Source of the DNA: Hyphomonas sp.
GTDB lineage: Bacteria; Pseudomonadota; Alphaproteobacteria; Caulobacterales; Hyphomonadaceae
Reading direction: 5' to 3'
Length of the DNA stretch: 64,000 nt
Assembly: GCF_017792385.1 (NCBI RefSeq)
Contig: NZ_CP051230.1
Coordinates: 1,488,001 to 1,552,000, forward strand
Shown here piece after piece: positions 1 through 8,582 of this stretch (its first letter is position 1; every line of letters begins with the position of its first letter). A program made the position numbers and the translations under genes. The notes under the pieces were generated by a model. It made no database searches, was not told where the DNA came from, and saw only the letters and a list, made by a program, of their open reading frames with translations.

Positions 1-82
1 GAAGATTGGTCGCGCCTTGCGGCTTGGGCCAGGTCTTGCCTTTTTTCGGCGCGGAACCTTTGGGGAGGGTAAGCTGTACCAT
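1..82 (-). CDS. sdhB: Succinate dehydrogenase iron-sulfur subunit, first 27 codons only
   Basis: The gene runs off the left edge of the window. The visible codons begin MVQLTLPKGSAPKKGKTW, the usual start of alphaproteobacterial SdhB. It lies 21 bp downstream of sdhA on the same strand, completing the order sdhC-sdhD-sdhA-sdhB. The whole protein should carry the 2Fe-2S, 4Fe-4S and 3Fe-4S clusters that pass electrons from the FAD of SdhA to ubiquinone. None of the cluster cysteines is inside the window, so the call rests on the N-terminus and the operon position. Confidence 0.85.
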   Translation of the reverse strand, partial: MVQLTLPKGSAPKKGKTWPKPQGATNL

Positions 83-103
83 GTCGTGCGTGCCTTGCTG
101 TCC

Positions 104-1891
104 TTAGTACACCCGGGCCTTCGGCTCGATGTAGCTGATTTCGTTCGAGAGCGTGTAATTGTGCACTTCGCGATAGTCGATCGTGACCTTGCCGGCCTCG
201 TCGCACCAGGCCAGCGTGTGCTTCATCCACGTCTCGTCATCGCGCTCTGAATAGTCCTCGCGGGCATGTGCGCCGCGGCTTTCCTGGCGGTTGGAGGCCG
301 AATTCACCGTCACAGCCGCCTGGGCGATGAGATTGTCGAATTCGAGCGCCTCGACGAGGTCGGTGTTCCAGACCATGCCGCGATCCTTCACATCAATGCC
401 AGGCGCCTTCTTGTAGACTTCCTCGATGGCATCCACGCCGTCCTTGAGAACGTCGCCGGTGCGGAAGACGGCGCAATTGTTCTGCATCGCCTTCTGCATT
501 TCGAGGCGCAGTTTCGCAACCGGCTGGTCACCCGATGCATTGCGCAGGCGATCCAGACGCTCGAGATGCTTGTCGGTCGCGCCTTTCGGCAGTTCCGGCT
601 GGGTTGCGCCGGCTTCGGTGGTCGCGCCGCAGCGCTGGCCGGCTGCGCGGCCGAACACGACAAGGTCGATGAGCGAGTTGGAGCCGAGACGATTGGCGCC
701 GTGAACCGAGACACAGGCCGCTTCGCCAACGGCCATCAGGCCGGGAACAACCGAGTCCGGGTCACCATTCTTCTTGGTCAGCACTTCGCCGTGATAATTG
801 GTCGGAATGCCGCCCATATTGTAGTGGACCGTCGGCAGCACCGGGATCGGCTCTTTCGTGACATCGACACCGGCAAAGATCTTTGCCGTTTCCGAAATGC
901 CGGGCAGGCGGGCCGCCAGCACGTCTGCGCCAAGGTGTTCAAGGTGCAGGTGGATGTGATCCTTTTCCGGGCCGACACCGCGGCCTTCGCGGATTTCCAT
1001 TGTCATCGCGCGCGAGACGACGTCGCGGGAGGCGAGGTCCTTGGCGGACGGGGCGTAGCGCTCCATGAAGCGTTCGCCTTCGGAATTGGTCAGATAGCCG
1101 CCTTCGCCGCGCGAGCCCTCGGTGATCAGGCAGCCGGAGCCATAGATGCCGGTCGGGTGGAACTGCACGAATTCCATGTCCTGCAGCGGCAGGCCAGCGC
1201 GCAGCACCATCGCATTGCCATCGCCTGTGCAGGTGTGGGCAGACGTACAGGAGAAGAACGCGCGGCCATAGCCGCCGGTCGCCAGAACAACCTTTTGCGC
1301 GCGGAAGCGGTGCAGCGTGCCGTCATCCAGTTTCCAGGCGGTCACACCGCGGCAGGCGCCTTCCTCATCCATGATCAGGTCAAGCGCGAAATACTCGATG
1401 AAGAACTCGGTCTCTTCCTTGACGCACTGGCCGTACAATGTGTGCAGCATGGCGTGGCCGGTCCGGTCGGCGGCGGCGCAGGTGCGCTGCACCGGGCCCT
1501 TGCCGAATTCGCGGGTCATGCCGCCAAAGGCACGCTGATAGATCTTGCCTTCCTCGGTCCGCGAGAAGGGCATGCCCCAATGTTCCAGCTCGTACACAGC
1601 GGCCGGCGCCTCGCGGCAGAGATATTCGATTGCGTCCTGGTCGCCCAGCCAGTCCGACCCCTTCACGGTGTCGTACATGTGCCAGCGCCAGTCATCTTCG
1701 CCCATATTGCCCAGCGAAGCGGCAATGCCGCCCTGCGCCGCAACCGTGTGCGACCGGGTCGGGAAGACTTTCGAGATACAGGCCGTTTTCAGGCCGGCCT
1801 GCGCCGCGCCCAGGGCTGCACGGAGGCCGGAGCCGCCGGCGCCGACGACCACGACATCATAGGTATGGTCGGTCCAGGTGTAATTGCTCAT
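104..1891 (-). CDS. sdhA: Succinate dehydrogenase flavoprotein subunit
   Basis: This is the catalytic subunit of respiratory complex II; it oxidises succinate to fumarate on the cytoplasmic face of the inner membrane. The product is 595 residues, normal for the family. The FAD dinucleotide fold is at about residues 13-30 (GAGGSGLRAAL). His48 in SHTVAAQGG is the expected covalent FAD attachment residue. HGANRLGSNSL supplies the conserved active-site region. I chose the ATG at 1891 because GGGAGAAG lies just upstream; an upstream in-frame ATG at 1930 would add 13 unrelated residues and run into sdhD. It follows sdhD by 22 bp. Confidence 0.98.
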   Translation of the reverse strand: MSNYTWTDHTYDVVVVGAGGSGLRAALGAAQAGLKTACISKVFPTRSHTVAAQGGIAASLGNMGEDDWRWHMYDTVKGSDWLGDQDAIEYLCREAPAAVYELEHWGMPFSRTEEGKIYQRAFGGMTREFGKGPVQRTCAAADRTGHAMLHTLYGQCVKEETEFFIEYFALDLIMDEEGACRGVTAWKLDDGTLHRFRAQKVVLATGGYGRAFFSCTSAHTCTGDGNAMVLRAGLPLQDMEFVQFHPTGIYGSGCLITEGSRGEGGYLTNSEGERFMERYAPSAKDLASRDVVSRAMTMEIREGRGVGPEKDHIHLHLEHLGADVLAARLPGISETAKIFAGVDVTKEPIPVLPTVHYNMGGIPTNYHGEVLTKKNGDPDSVVPGLMAVGEAACVSVHGANRLGSNSLIDLVVFGRAAGQRCGATTEAGATQPELPKGATDKHLERLDRLRNASGDQPVAKLRLEMQKAMQNNCAVFRTGDVLKDGVDAIEEVYKKAPGIDVKDRGMVWNTDLVEALEFDNLIAQAAVTVNSASNRQESRGAHAREDYSERDDETWMKHTLAWCDEAGKVTIDYREVHNYTLSNEISYIEPKARVY

Positions 1892-1913
1892 CGTGTTGCT
1901 TCTCCCGCAGGCT

Positions 1914-2309
1914 CTAGGCGCCTGCGCCAATCCAGAGTTTGAGAACCGACAGGGCCACAGTCACGAACAGCGCGATGCACGCAAAGCTGTTCAGGATCAG
2001 CAGGGCCGACTTGGTTCCCGTTTTTGCGATATAGTCCTCGATCACCACCTGCATACCGATCCGCATGTGATAGAACGCCGCGCCGGCGGTCAGGATCAAC
2101 AGGATCGCGTTCCAGGGCTGTGCGGCCCAGGCCTGCGCTGAAGCGAGATCGCCGCTCATCGCATTGATGATCGAATAGACGAACCACGGAACCAGGAAGA
2201 TCAGCGCAATCGCCGAGACGCGCTGGCGGATATGGGTCTCCGTGCCGGACTTAGCCGAACCGAGGCCGCGGGCTGCCTTGGCAGGAGTGACGAAATTGTT
2301 CGATGCCAT
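1914..2309 (-). CDS. sdhD: Succinate dehydrogenase hydrophobic membrane anchor subunit
   Basis: A 131-residue protein with three predicted transmembrane helices (about residues 33-50, 60-82 and 102-125). With SdhC it forms the membrane anchor that holds heme b and the ubiquinone site. The stretch around residue 65 with HMRIGMQVVIEDY matches the SdhD pattern, in which His and Asp/Tyr residues contact heme and quinone. It sits between sdhC (12 bp gap) and sdhA (22 bp gap). Confidence 0.95.
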   Translation of the reverse strand: MASNNFVTPAKAARGLGSAKSGTETHIRQRVSAIALIFLVPWFVYSIINAMSGDLASAQAWAAQPWNAILLILTAGAAFYHMRIGMQVVIEDYIAKTGTKSALLILNSFACIALFVTVALSVLKLWIGAGA

Positions 2310-2321
2310 GTCAGTCGCCTC

Positions 2322-2720
2322 CTAGAGCCAGGTCGTGGCAGCAAAGATTGCTGCAGCGCCGATAACTGAAACCGCATAGATCAGGACCGAAACAGTGCTG
2401 GCTGTTTTCGGGTCAAAGCCGATATGCGGACCATCCCAGAGCAGGTGCCGGATGCCGTTCAGGAAGTGGTACAGGACCGCCACGGCCCAGAGGAACAGGA
2501 TGACCTGGCCGTACCAGGCCGAAATCACCGTCTCGATCAGGCTGTACCAGCCCGCGCCGGTGGCGAGCGCCAGAATCCATGCGGTGATCAGAAAAGTGCC
2601 GAAATACAGGGCCATGCCTGTGAAGCGGTGGGTGATGGACGCCGCCATCGTGATGTGGAATCGCCAGATCTGAAGATGCGGCGACAATGGGCGGGTATCT
2701 GCCCGGGAAGTGCTTGTCAT
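2322..2720 (-). CDS. sdhC: Succinate dehydrogenase cytochrome b556 subunit
   Basis: A 132-residue membrane anchor, first gene of the sdhCDAB operon. The N-terminal signature RPLSPHLQIWRF followed by SITHRFTG is diagnostic of SdhC. The later NGIRHLLWD contains the heme-ligand histidine. Three transmembrane helices are apparent. A promoter-like TTGACA/TAGAAC pair lies 43-70 bp upstream in the gap shared with the divergent DUF885 gene. Confidence 0.96.
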   Translation of the reverse strand: MTSTSRADTRPLSPHLQIWRFHITMAASITHRFTGMALYFGTFLITAWILALATGAGWYSLIETVISAWYGQVILFLWAVAVLYHFLNGIRHLLWDGPHIGFDPKTASTVSVLIYAVSVIGAAAIFAATTWL

Positions 2721-2762
2721 GAGGGATGACCTTGCTTGCCTGCAATGAACGCTTTTGCTTGG

Positions 2763-2790
2763 GTTCTAGGTGTCTCTATGATCCTGTCAA
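2763..2790 (-). promoter_or_regulatory. Candidate housekeeping promoter of sdhCDAB
   Basis: On the minus strand TTGACA (2785-2790) is followed after 16 bp by TAGAAC (2763-2768). The -35 is a perfect consensus; the -10 matches TATAAT at four of six positions. It would place the transcript start about 35 bp before the sdhC ATG. No other good match is visible in the 95-bp divergent gap. This is pattern matching only. Confidence 0.45.
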
Positions 2791-2815
2791 CGCTGCAGGG
2801 CTAGGGAGCGACAAT

Positions 2816-4564
2816 ATGAAACCTTTTCTTTTTGCACTTGCCGTAGGGGTCGTATCACCGGTCGCTCTGGCCGACCCGCTGGACACGCTAGTCCCGGCCT
2901 ATGAGGCGCATGTCCGGCAGGCGAGCCCTGACGCTGCAGCAAAGGATGCAGAGGTTTCACCGGACCGTTGGCCGGATGTCCGGCCGGCTGTTCTCGCCGC
3001 TCAGGCAGAGTCGGCGCGCGCGCTTCTGGCGGACGTGAAAAAAGCTGAAACCGACCGCGACATCGACCAGGCCATCCTGATTCGGCTCCTGACATCCGAC
3101 ATCATGTGGGTCGAGACCGATTCGGCGCGTATCCCCTTCACGGGCGATTGGGGCTTTCATGCAGAGCCGATCTTTGCAGCCATGCAGACCGAACTGGACA
3201 GTGTCGAGGCGGCTGAAGCCTGGATCGCACGGTTGAATGATGTGCCCCGCTATTTCGCAGACCATGTCGACAATATGCGCCGTGGCATCGATACCGGCTG
3301 GACCGCCTATCGCGACCCGCTTGAAACCGTGATCGACCAGATCCGGGAGCAGGTTGTGGACGATCCGGAAGACAGCAGCCTGTATGCGCCCTTCCTGTCG
3401 CTTCCGGAAGACATGGACCCGGCGACCGCTGCGCGGCTGCAGGCAGAAGGGCGCGCCGCGACGGTGCGGGCGATCGCGGCCTATCTCGATGTCTGGCGCT
3501 TCCTGGAAATCGACTATCGGCCGCATCTCCGGCAGGGCGCTGGCATCGCCGCGCTGGAAGGCGGTCAGGATGTCTACGCCGCAGCGGTGGAGCATTACAC
3601 GGCTGGCGCAGGCTATACGCCGGAAGACATTCATATGCTGGGCCAGACCGAAGTGGCCCGTATCCGCGCCGAGATGGAGGCCGTGATTGCAGAGATCGGC
3701 TTCGAGGGCAGTTTCGAGGAGTTCCTAATCTATCTGCGCACAGATCCGCAATTCTATGCCGCGTCGGCCGAAGAGCTGATGGCGGCGGCAGAGGAGATTT
3801 CCGGTCGGCTGCGCGCCATGTTGCCCGACTATTTCGGCACGCTGCCGCAGCTCGATTTTGAGGTTCAGCCGGTGCCGGATGCCATTGCGCCGGGTTATAC
3901 GACTGGCCGCTATGTGTCAGGCGATCCGGAAGAAGGGCGTCTCGGCATCTATCTGGTGAACACTTACGCGCTGGACCAGCGTCCGCTCTACGAACTGCCC
4001 GCCCTGTCGGCACATGAGGCCGTGCCCGGTCATCACCTCCAGATCACGCTCGCTCAGGAAATGAGCGACCAGCCGGATTTCCGGAAGCACTACTATGCCA
4101 CCGCCTTCGGGGAAGGGTGGGGGCTCTATGCCGAACGCATCGCAGGTGAGGCCGGCATCTACGAGACGCCTTATGAGCGGTTCGGCGCATTGTCCTACGA
4201 GATGTGGCGCGCCTGCCGGTTGGTCGCTGATACAGGCCTGCACTGGTATGGCTGGACCCGCGCCCGGGCCGAGGCCTGTTTTGTCGAGAATTCCGCCCTG
4301 GCGCCGCTGAACATCCAGACCGAAGTGACCCGTTATATCGGCTGGCCGGGACAGGCTGTGGCCTACAAGGTGGGCGAGTTGAAAATCCGCGAACTGCGCG
4401 CACGCGCCGAGCAGGCGCTGGGCGACCGGTTCGACATTCGAGATTTCCATGATGCGGTGCTTGAAAACGGTGCGGTGCCACTCGATGTGCTGGACGCCCG
4501 GATCGATGCCTGGATCAGCCAGGCGGACACCGGCCCGACCCCGTTTTCCGTATTGAGTGATTGA
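2816..4564 (+). CDS. DUF885 family metallopeptidase-like protein, exported
   Basis: A 582-residue protein with a Sec signal peptide (MKPFLFALAVGVVSPVALA, cleaved before DP). DUF885 proteins are alpha-helical, zinc-peptidase-like enzymes. The metal motif HEAVPGHH is at residues 400-407, followed by the conserved FGEGWGLYAE and by YIGWPGQAVAYKVG. The ATG at 2816 follows AGGGAG and begins the signal peptide; an upstream in-frame ATG at 2726 would bury it. A paralogue lies at 23973-25844. The substrate is unknown; periplasmic peptide degradation is an inference. The next gene follows after 6 bp, so the two are probably cotranscribed. Confidence 0.9.
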   Translation: MKPFLFALAVGVVSPVALADPLDTLVPAYEAHVRQASPDAAAKDAEVSPDRWPDVRPAVLAAQAESARALLADVKKAETDRDIDQAILIRLLTSDIMWVETDSARIPFTGDWGFHAEPIFAAMQTELDSVEAAEAWIARLNDVPRYFADHVDNMRRGIDTGWTAYRDPLETVIDQIREQVVDDPEDSSLYAPFLSLPEDMDPATAARLQAEGRAATVRAIAAYLDVWRFLEIDYRPHLRQGAGIAALEGGQDVYAAAVEHYTAGAGYTPEDIHMLGQTEVARIRAEMEAVIAEIGFEGSFEEFLIYLRTDPQFYAASAEELMAAAEEISGRLRAMLPDYFGTLPQLDFEVQPVPDAIAPGYTTGRYVSGDPEEGRLGIYLVNTYALDQRPLYELPALSAHEAVPGHHLQITLAQEMSDQPDFRKHYYATAFGEGWGLYAERIAGEAGIYETPYERFGALSYEMWRACRLVADTGLHWYGWTRARAEACFVENSALAPLNIQTEVTRYIGWPGQAVAYKVGELKIRELRARAEQALGDRFDIRDFHDAVLENGAVPLDVLDARIDAWISQADTGPTPFSVLSD

Positions 4565-4570
4565 TCCTGA

Positions 4571-5287
4571 ATGACCCTGACCATTATCGAGACCGGCCTC
4601 GTTCCGGAGCCGATCCGCGCCGATTTCGCCGACTATCCGGACATGTTCCGGCAGCTGATCTCTCCCGAAGCGCCGGATCTGGCATTCGAGACCGTCTCGG
4701 TCATCAAGGGCGACGCCTTGCCGGAAGCGGCATCCCTGGATGCCATCCTGATCACCGGGTCACCGGCTGGGGTGTATGATGATGAACCGTGGATTGCGCC
4801 CCTGATGCAGTTCATTCGGGACGCGGCAGCTGCCGGAATCCCCATGGTCGGCATCTGTTTTGGCCATCAGGTCATGGCCGAGGCTCTGGGCGGCAAGGTG
4901 GAGAAATCCGACAAGGGCTGGGGCATCGGGCGCCACACCTATGATGTGCGCACTTGTCCGGACTGGATGAACGGGGATTGCCCGGACAGGATTTCCGTAC
5001 CGGTCAGCCATCAGGACCAGGTCGTGGCGCTGCCGCCCGGCGCGCATGTGCTGGCGCGGTCGGACTTTGCGCCCTATGCGGCGCTGGATTATGGCAAGAC
5101 GCCGGCGATTTCCTTCCAGTGCCACCCGGAATTCAACGCCGACTATTCGGCCGCGCTGTACACGATCCGGAAGGGGCGTCCCCTGTCGGAGACGGCGGTG
5201 GACATGGCGATCCAGAGCCTGGAAGAGCCGCTCGACAATCAGCGGCTCGGCGCCTGGATCGCCCGGTTCATTTCAACACGGCGCTAG
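4571..5287 (+). CDS. Class I glutamine amidotransferase-like protein (GMP synthase GATase type)
   Basis: A 238-residue stand-alone GATase1 domain. The nucleophile elbow GICFGHQ places the catalytic Cys at 96; the matching His185 and Glu187 lie in FQCHPEF. This fold transfers ammonia from glutamine or hydrolyses gamma-glutamyl bonds. Stand-alone members near GMP synthase are often gamma-glutamyl hydrolases of unknown substrate. No synthetase partner is adjacent, so the acceptor cannot be named. Its stop overlaps the convergent stop of the next gene in a shared CTAG. Confidence 0.85.
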   Translation: MTLTIIETGLVPEPIRADFADYPDMFRQLISPEAPDLAFETVSVIKGDALPEAASLDAILITGSPAGVYDDEPWIAPLMQFIRDAAAAGIPMVGICFGHQVMAEALGGKVEKSDKGWGIGRHTYDVRTCPDWMNGDCPDRISVPVSHQDQVVALPPGAHVLARSDFAPYAALDYGKTPAISFQCHPEFNADYSAALYTIRKGRPLSETAVDMAIQSLEEPLDNQRLGAWIARFISTRR

Positions 5288-6057
5288 CCGAAACGGTAGC
5301 GGGCACCGATCGAGAACAGGTTCTGCTGGTTCTCGATGTCCAGCGTGCCGGGGAACAGGTCATTGTTGACCTCGATATCCTCGGTCGCGCGATAGGCATA
5401 TTCGCCGTAGACTTCCCAGGTATCCGTCACCAGCCAGGTCAGGCCGGCCTTCACCTGATAGGCAAACTTGGTTTCGCCATCATCGATCACGCCGACGCCG
5501 GACGGATTGTATTTGACGTCCACATCCGAGAACCCGATGCCGGCCCCGGCATAGGGCTGAACCGTGCCGGCACGGTTAAAGTCATAGTAAACATTGGCGA
5601 ACAGCGACGTGCTGGACAGGTCGCCCCGTCCGTCAGCCACAACGTCTGCGACGGTGGCGCCAAGCGGTGTCGGGCTGCCGGCGATCGACGCGGCGTCCAG
5701 AGCGTCGATGCTGCCGCCGCCCAGAGTCACGCCGGAATGTGTTTCCACGTCGACGCTGGTGAAGGAAACTTCCACGCCGCTGCGGAATCCATTGCCGTAT
5801 CTGGCGCCGACTTCCGCGCTGAAGCCCGTGCCATTGTCGAATTCGGTGTTCCAGCCATACGGCGTTCCCGCCGCGACATCGAGCGTGGTGCCGTCTCCGA
5901 GGTTGCCGGTCGTGAAGGCGCCGGTCGTGCCGGAATTGTCGCTGTCGGACTGGTCGACATAGCTGACGGAGCCGCCAGCATACCAATCCTGCGCCATTGC
6001 CGGCGTGGCAAACAAGGCGACGGCCGCAACCGAGAGAGTGAAGCATGCATATTTCAT
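5284..6057 (-). CDS. Outer-membrane beta-barrel protein (Opa/OmpA-like porin family)
   Basis: A 257-residue exported protein. The signal peptide MKYACFTLSVAAVALFATPAMA ends in an AxA site before QDWYAGGSVSYVD. The rest alternates short polar turns with amphipathic strands such as FSAEVGARYGNGF and ends in a C-terminal aromatic strand, IGARYRFG, typical of barrels inserted by the Bam complex. The mature start QDWY is shared with the smaller barrel at 33443-33982. AGGAAGGA precedes the chosen ATG. Its role (porin, adhesin or structural) cannot be told from sequence. Confidence 0.85.
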   Translation of the reverse strand: MKYACFTLSVAAVALFATPAMAQDWYAGGSVSYVDQSDSDNSGTTGAFTTGNLGDGTTLDVAAGTPYGWNTEFDNGTGFSAEVGARYGNGFRSGVEVSFTSVDVETHSGVTLGGGSIDALDAASIAGSPTPLGATVADVVADGRGDLSSTSLFANVYYDFNRAGTVQPYAGAGIGFSDVDVKYNPSGVGVIDDGETKFAYQVKAGLTWLVTDTWEVYGEYAYRATEDIEVNNDLFPGTLDIENQQNLFSIGARYRFG

Positions 6058-6232
6058 GGAGGGGTCCTTCCTGTGTGACATGGTTGCTGTCATCAGGGGT
6101 ACGGACGGGGCCACGAATTGGATGATTAACAAAGGGTCATGTTTTCCGGCCTATGGCGCGTAGCATGCATGGCCTATTCGAAATGACACACATTTTGTGT
6201 AGGGACGCACAAAGCCTGGAGATGCAAGACTC

Positions 6233-7750
6233 ATGATGCCCAAACCGCTGGCTGACATTCAGCCGAACACGCTGGAATTCGAAATCCTTCCGCTGGTGAA
6301 GCCAACCGGCTTTCGCGAATATGATGCCCGCTGGTGGTTCAATGGCATCGGCAAGGAAAAGGCTCCGGAACTGAACCTGACCGGCGTCCAGGCGCTGGGC
6401 CTCGGCATGGCAACCCTGTTCCACGAGCTTGGCGTCGAACCCAAAGTGGTCACCGGCCATGATTTCCGCTCGATCAGCCAACCCATCAAGAACGCGCTGA
6501 TCCTCGGCCTCGTGCAGGGCGGATGCGAAGTTCTCGATGTCGGCCTCGCGCTGTCCCCCATGGTCTATTGGAGCCAGTTCGAACTGGATGTGCCATGCTG
6601 CGCCATGGTCACGGCCAGCCACAATGAAAATGGCTGGACGGGCGTGAAAATGGGCGCCAACCGGCCGCTGACCTTCGGGCCGGACGAAATGGGACGCCTG
6701 AAGGAAATCGTCATGGGCGGCGACTTCCAGCCGCGGGCAGGGGGCGCACATCACCGCGTGGACGGCCTGCGGGAAAAATACATCAAGGCCGTGGTGGGCG
6801 ACACGAAACTGTCGCGCCCTCTGAAAGTCATTGCGGCCTGCGGAAACGGCACGGCTGGCGCCTTTGCCCCGGACGCCCTGCGCATGATGGGCGCAGACGT
6901 CATCGAGATGGATTGCAATCTCGACATGACCTTCCCGAAATACAATCCGAATCCGGAAGACTCCAAGATGCTGCACGCGATGGCCGACATGCTGCGCGAG
7001 ACTGGTGCCGACGTGGCGCTCGGCTTTGACGGTGACGGGGATCGCTGCGGCGTGGTCGACAATACGGGCGAGGAAATCTTCGCTGACAAGATTGGCCTGA
7101 TGCTGGCGCGGGACCTGTCGAAGATCTATCCAAATGCGAAATTTGTAGTCGATGTGAAGTCGACCGGTCTCTACAAGACAGACCCGGTCCTGCAGGAAAA
7201 CGGCGCAACGGTCGACTATTACAAGACCGGTCACTCCTATATCAAACGTCGTACAACGGAACTCGGCGCACTGGCGGGCTTTGAAAAGTCCGGCCACTTC
7301 TTCTTCCGGGACCCGATCGGGCTGGGCTATGATGATGGCCTGGTGGCCGCCAAGGCGGTGCTGGAGATGCTGGATCGTAATCCTGGAAAGACCATGGCGG
7401 ACCTGAAGGGGGAACTGGGCGTTGCCTACACCTCGCTCACCATGTCGCCGCATTGTGATGACGAAACCAAATACGGTATCGTCGACAAGATGGTCGAGGA
7501 ATACAAGGGCCTGAACGGCACGGAAATCCTTGGACGGAAGGTCGTTGATGTGAACACGGTCAACGGCGCCCGCGTGACCCTGGAAGACGGATCATGGGTG
7601 CTGGTGCGTGCCTCTTCGAACAAGCCGGAGCTCGTGGTCGTGGTCGAATCCATGACCAGTGAGGACGACATGCGCGATCTCTTCCACAAGGAAGTGAAAC
7701 CGCGCCTCGGCAAGCATCCGGAAGTCGGCGCCTACAATCAGGAAATCTGA
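6233..7750 (+). CDS. manB: Phosphomannomutase/phosphoglucomutase
   Basis: A 505-residue alpha-D-phosphohexomutase that moves phosphate between C6 and C1 of mannose or glucose, supplying GDP-mannose and UDP-glucose routes. The phosphoserine loop TASHNENGWTG has its catalytic Ser at 129; the Mg-binding DGDGDR spans 266-271; the sugar-binding GFEKSGHFFF and the C-terminal phosphate-binding RASSNKPEL are present. ATG codons occur at 6233 and 6236; GGAG lies 11-14 bp upstream of them. It is close to ugd (8583), which uses UDP-glucose. Mannose versus glucose preference is not resolvable here. Confidence 0.92.
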   Translation: MMPKPLADIQPNTLEFEILPLVKPTGFREYDARWWFNGIGKEKAPELNLTGVQALGLGMATLFHELGVEPKVVTGHDFRSISQPIKNALILGLVQGGCEVLDVGLALSPMVYWSQFELDVPCCAMVTASHNENGWTGVKMGANRPLTFGPDEMGRLKEIVMGGDFQPRAGGAHHRVDGLREKYIKAVVGDTKLSRPLKVIAACGNGTAGAFAPDALRMMGADVIEMDCNLDMTFPKYNPNPEDSKMLHAMADMLRETGADVALGFDGDGDRCGVVDNTGEEIFADKIGLMLARDLSKIYPNAKFVVDVKSTGLYKTDPVLQENGATVDYYKTGHSYIKRRTTELGALAGFEKSGHFFFRDPIGLGYDDGLVAAKAVLEMLDRNPGKTMADLKGELGVAYTSLTMSPHCDDETKYGIVDKMVEEYKGLNGTEILGRKVVDVNTVNGARVTLEDGSWVLVRASSNKPELVVVVESMTSEDDMRDLFHKEVKPRLGKHPEVGAYNQEI

Positions 7751-8401
7751 TCAGGTATTGGCAGGCGGAGTTTCCGGTCCGTACCCGTCCATTTCGGCGT
7801 TGTCCTTTTCGGCGGCACGCTGGAAGGCGGGGCGGGCCATGCCGCGCGCGATATAGTCTTTCAAGGCGGGGGTTTCCGGGATGGTGCCGAACTGCACGCC
7901 CCACGCAATCTGCGAACCGACATAGATGTCGGCTGCGGTAAACCGCTCACCGCAGATATAGGGCCGGTCATCGACGACCGTGGCCAGCGTGGCGAGCGTG
8001 CGGTCGAAATCGCCATATCCTGCCATGCCGGAATGTTCCGAGGTCACTTCAAAGCCCATGGCCTTGTTCGTGCTGGCCTGTTCCCAGGGCCCGGCGGCAA
8101 AGAACATCCAGCGATAATAATCGGCGCGTTCCTCCGGCAGGGGCGCCAGTTGTGCATCCGGAAAGGCCTCGGCGAGATAGGTGCAGATCGCCCCGCACTC
8201 TGTCACGGTCTTTCCCTTATGGACGATGGCGGGCACTTTCATCATCGGATTGATGGCCTTGTAGTCATCCGACTGCATCTCCGGCCCGTAGCGCAGCAGC
8301 ACGGTGTCATAATCCGCGCCGGTCTCCTCCAGCATCCAGCGGGCAATACGGCCACGAGACATCGGATTCGTGTAGAAGGTCAGATCGGTCATGTGCGCCA
8401 T
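7751..8401 (-). CDS. Glutathione S-transferase family protein
   Basis: A 216-residue cytosolic GST. The N-terminal thioredoxin-like half (LTFYTNPMSRGRIARWMLEE) has a Ser in the usual activating position, and VPAIVHKGKTVTECGAI carries the cis-Pro and the glutathione-binding E-[ST] pair (TE in this case). The C-terminal helical half contains the N-capping FTAADIYVG. Start codons at 8401 and 8392 are both possible: AAGGGGG lies 3-4 bp before the first and about 12 bp before the second. Its stop abuts the stop of the convergent mutase gene in TGATCA. Substrate unknown. Confidence 0.9.
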   Translation of the reverse strand: MAHMTDLTFYTNPMSRGRIARWMLEETGADYDTVLLRYGPEMQSDDYKAINPMMKVPAIVHKGKTVTECGAICTYLAEAFPDAQLAPLPEERADYYRWMFFAAGPWEQASTNKAMGFEVTSEHSGMAGYGDFDRTLATLATVVDDRPYICGERFTAADIYVGSQIAWGVQFGTIPETPALKDYIARGMARPAFQRAAEKDNAEMDGYGPETPPANT

Positions 8402-8520
8402 GCGCCCCCTTGGTTGTTCACGTTTTGATCTTGCGCCTGGCCTCTGCGTCCGTCAACCGGATTTCCGGGACTTTTTTTGTCGGCCAGTCAGGTGCCAGAG
8501 CACCCGCCCCCTTGACCGAT

Positions 8521-8536
8521 TGGCACAAAAATCGCA
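8521..8536 (+). promoter_or_regulatory. Candidate sigma-54 (-24/-12) promoter for ugd
   Basis: TGGCAC, five A residues, then TCGCA fits the sigma-54 pattern TGGCAC-N5-TTGCA with one mismatch; the invariant GG and GC dinucleotides are separated by exactly 10 bp. The transcript would start near 8547, about 36 bp before the ugd ATG. No RpoN activator gene is in the window. Chance occurrence is possible. Confidence 0.4.
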
Positions 8537-8582
8537 CCCCTCGCGGCCAATCCGGATGGTTAGATTGTAGTGAGGGAAACTC

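Noticed and set aside
266..1942. A 558-codon plus-strand frame opposite sdhA
   Set aside because: It mirrors sdhA in a high-GC region, has no family motif and its codon pattern is that of an antisense shadow.
6182..6200. ACACA/TGTGT inverted repeat upstream of the phosphohexomutase
   Set aside because: Only 5 bp long, AT-rich and not near a recognisable promoter; chance is a sufficient explanation.
6137..7453. A 438-codon minus-strand frame opposite the phosphohexomutase
   Set aside because: The plus strand has the full set of mutase motifs; the opposite frame has none and runs outside the gene without a ribosome site.
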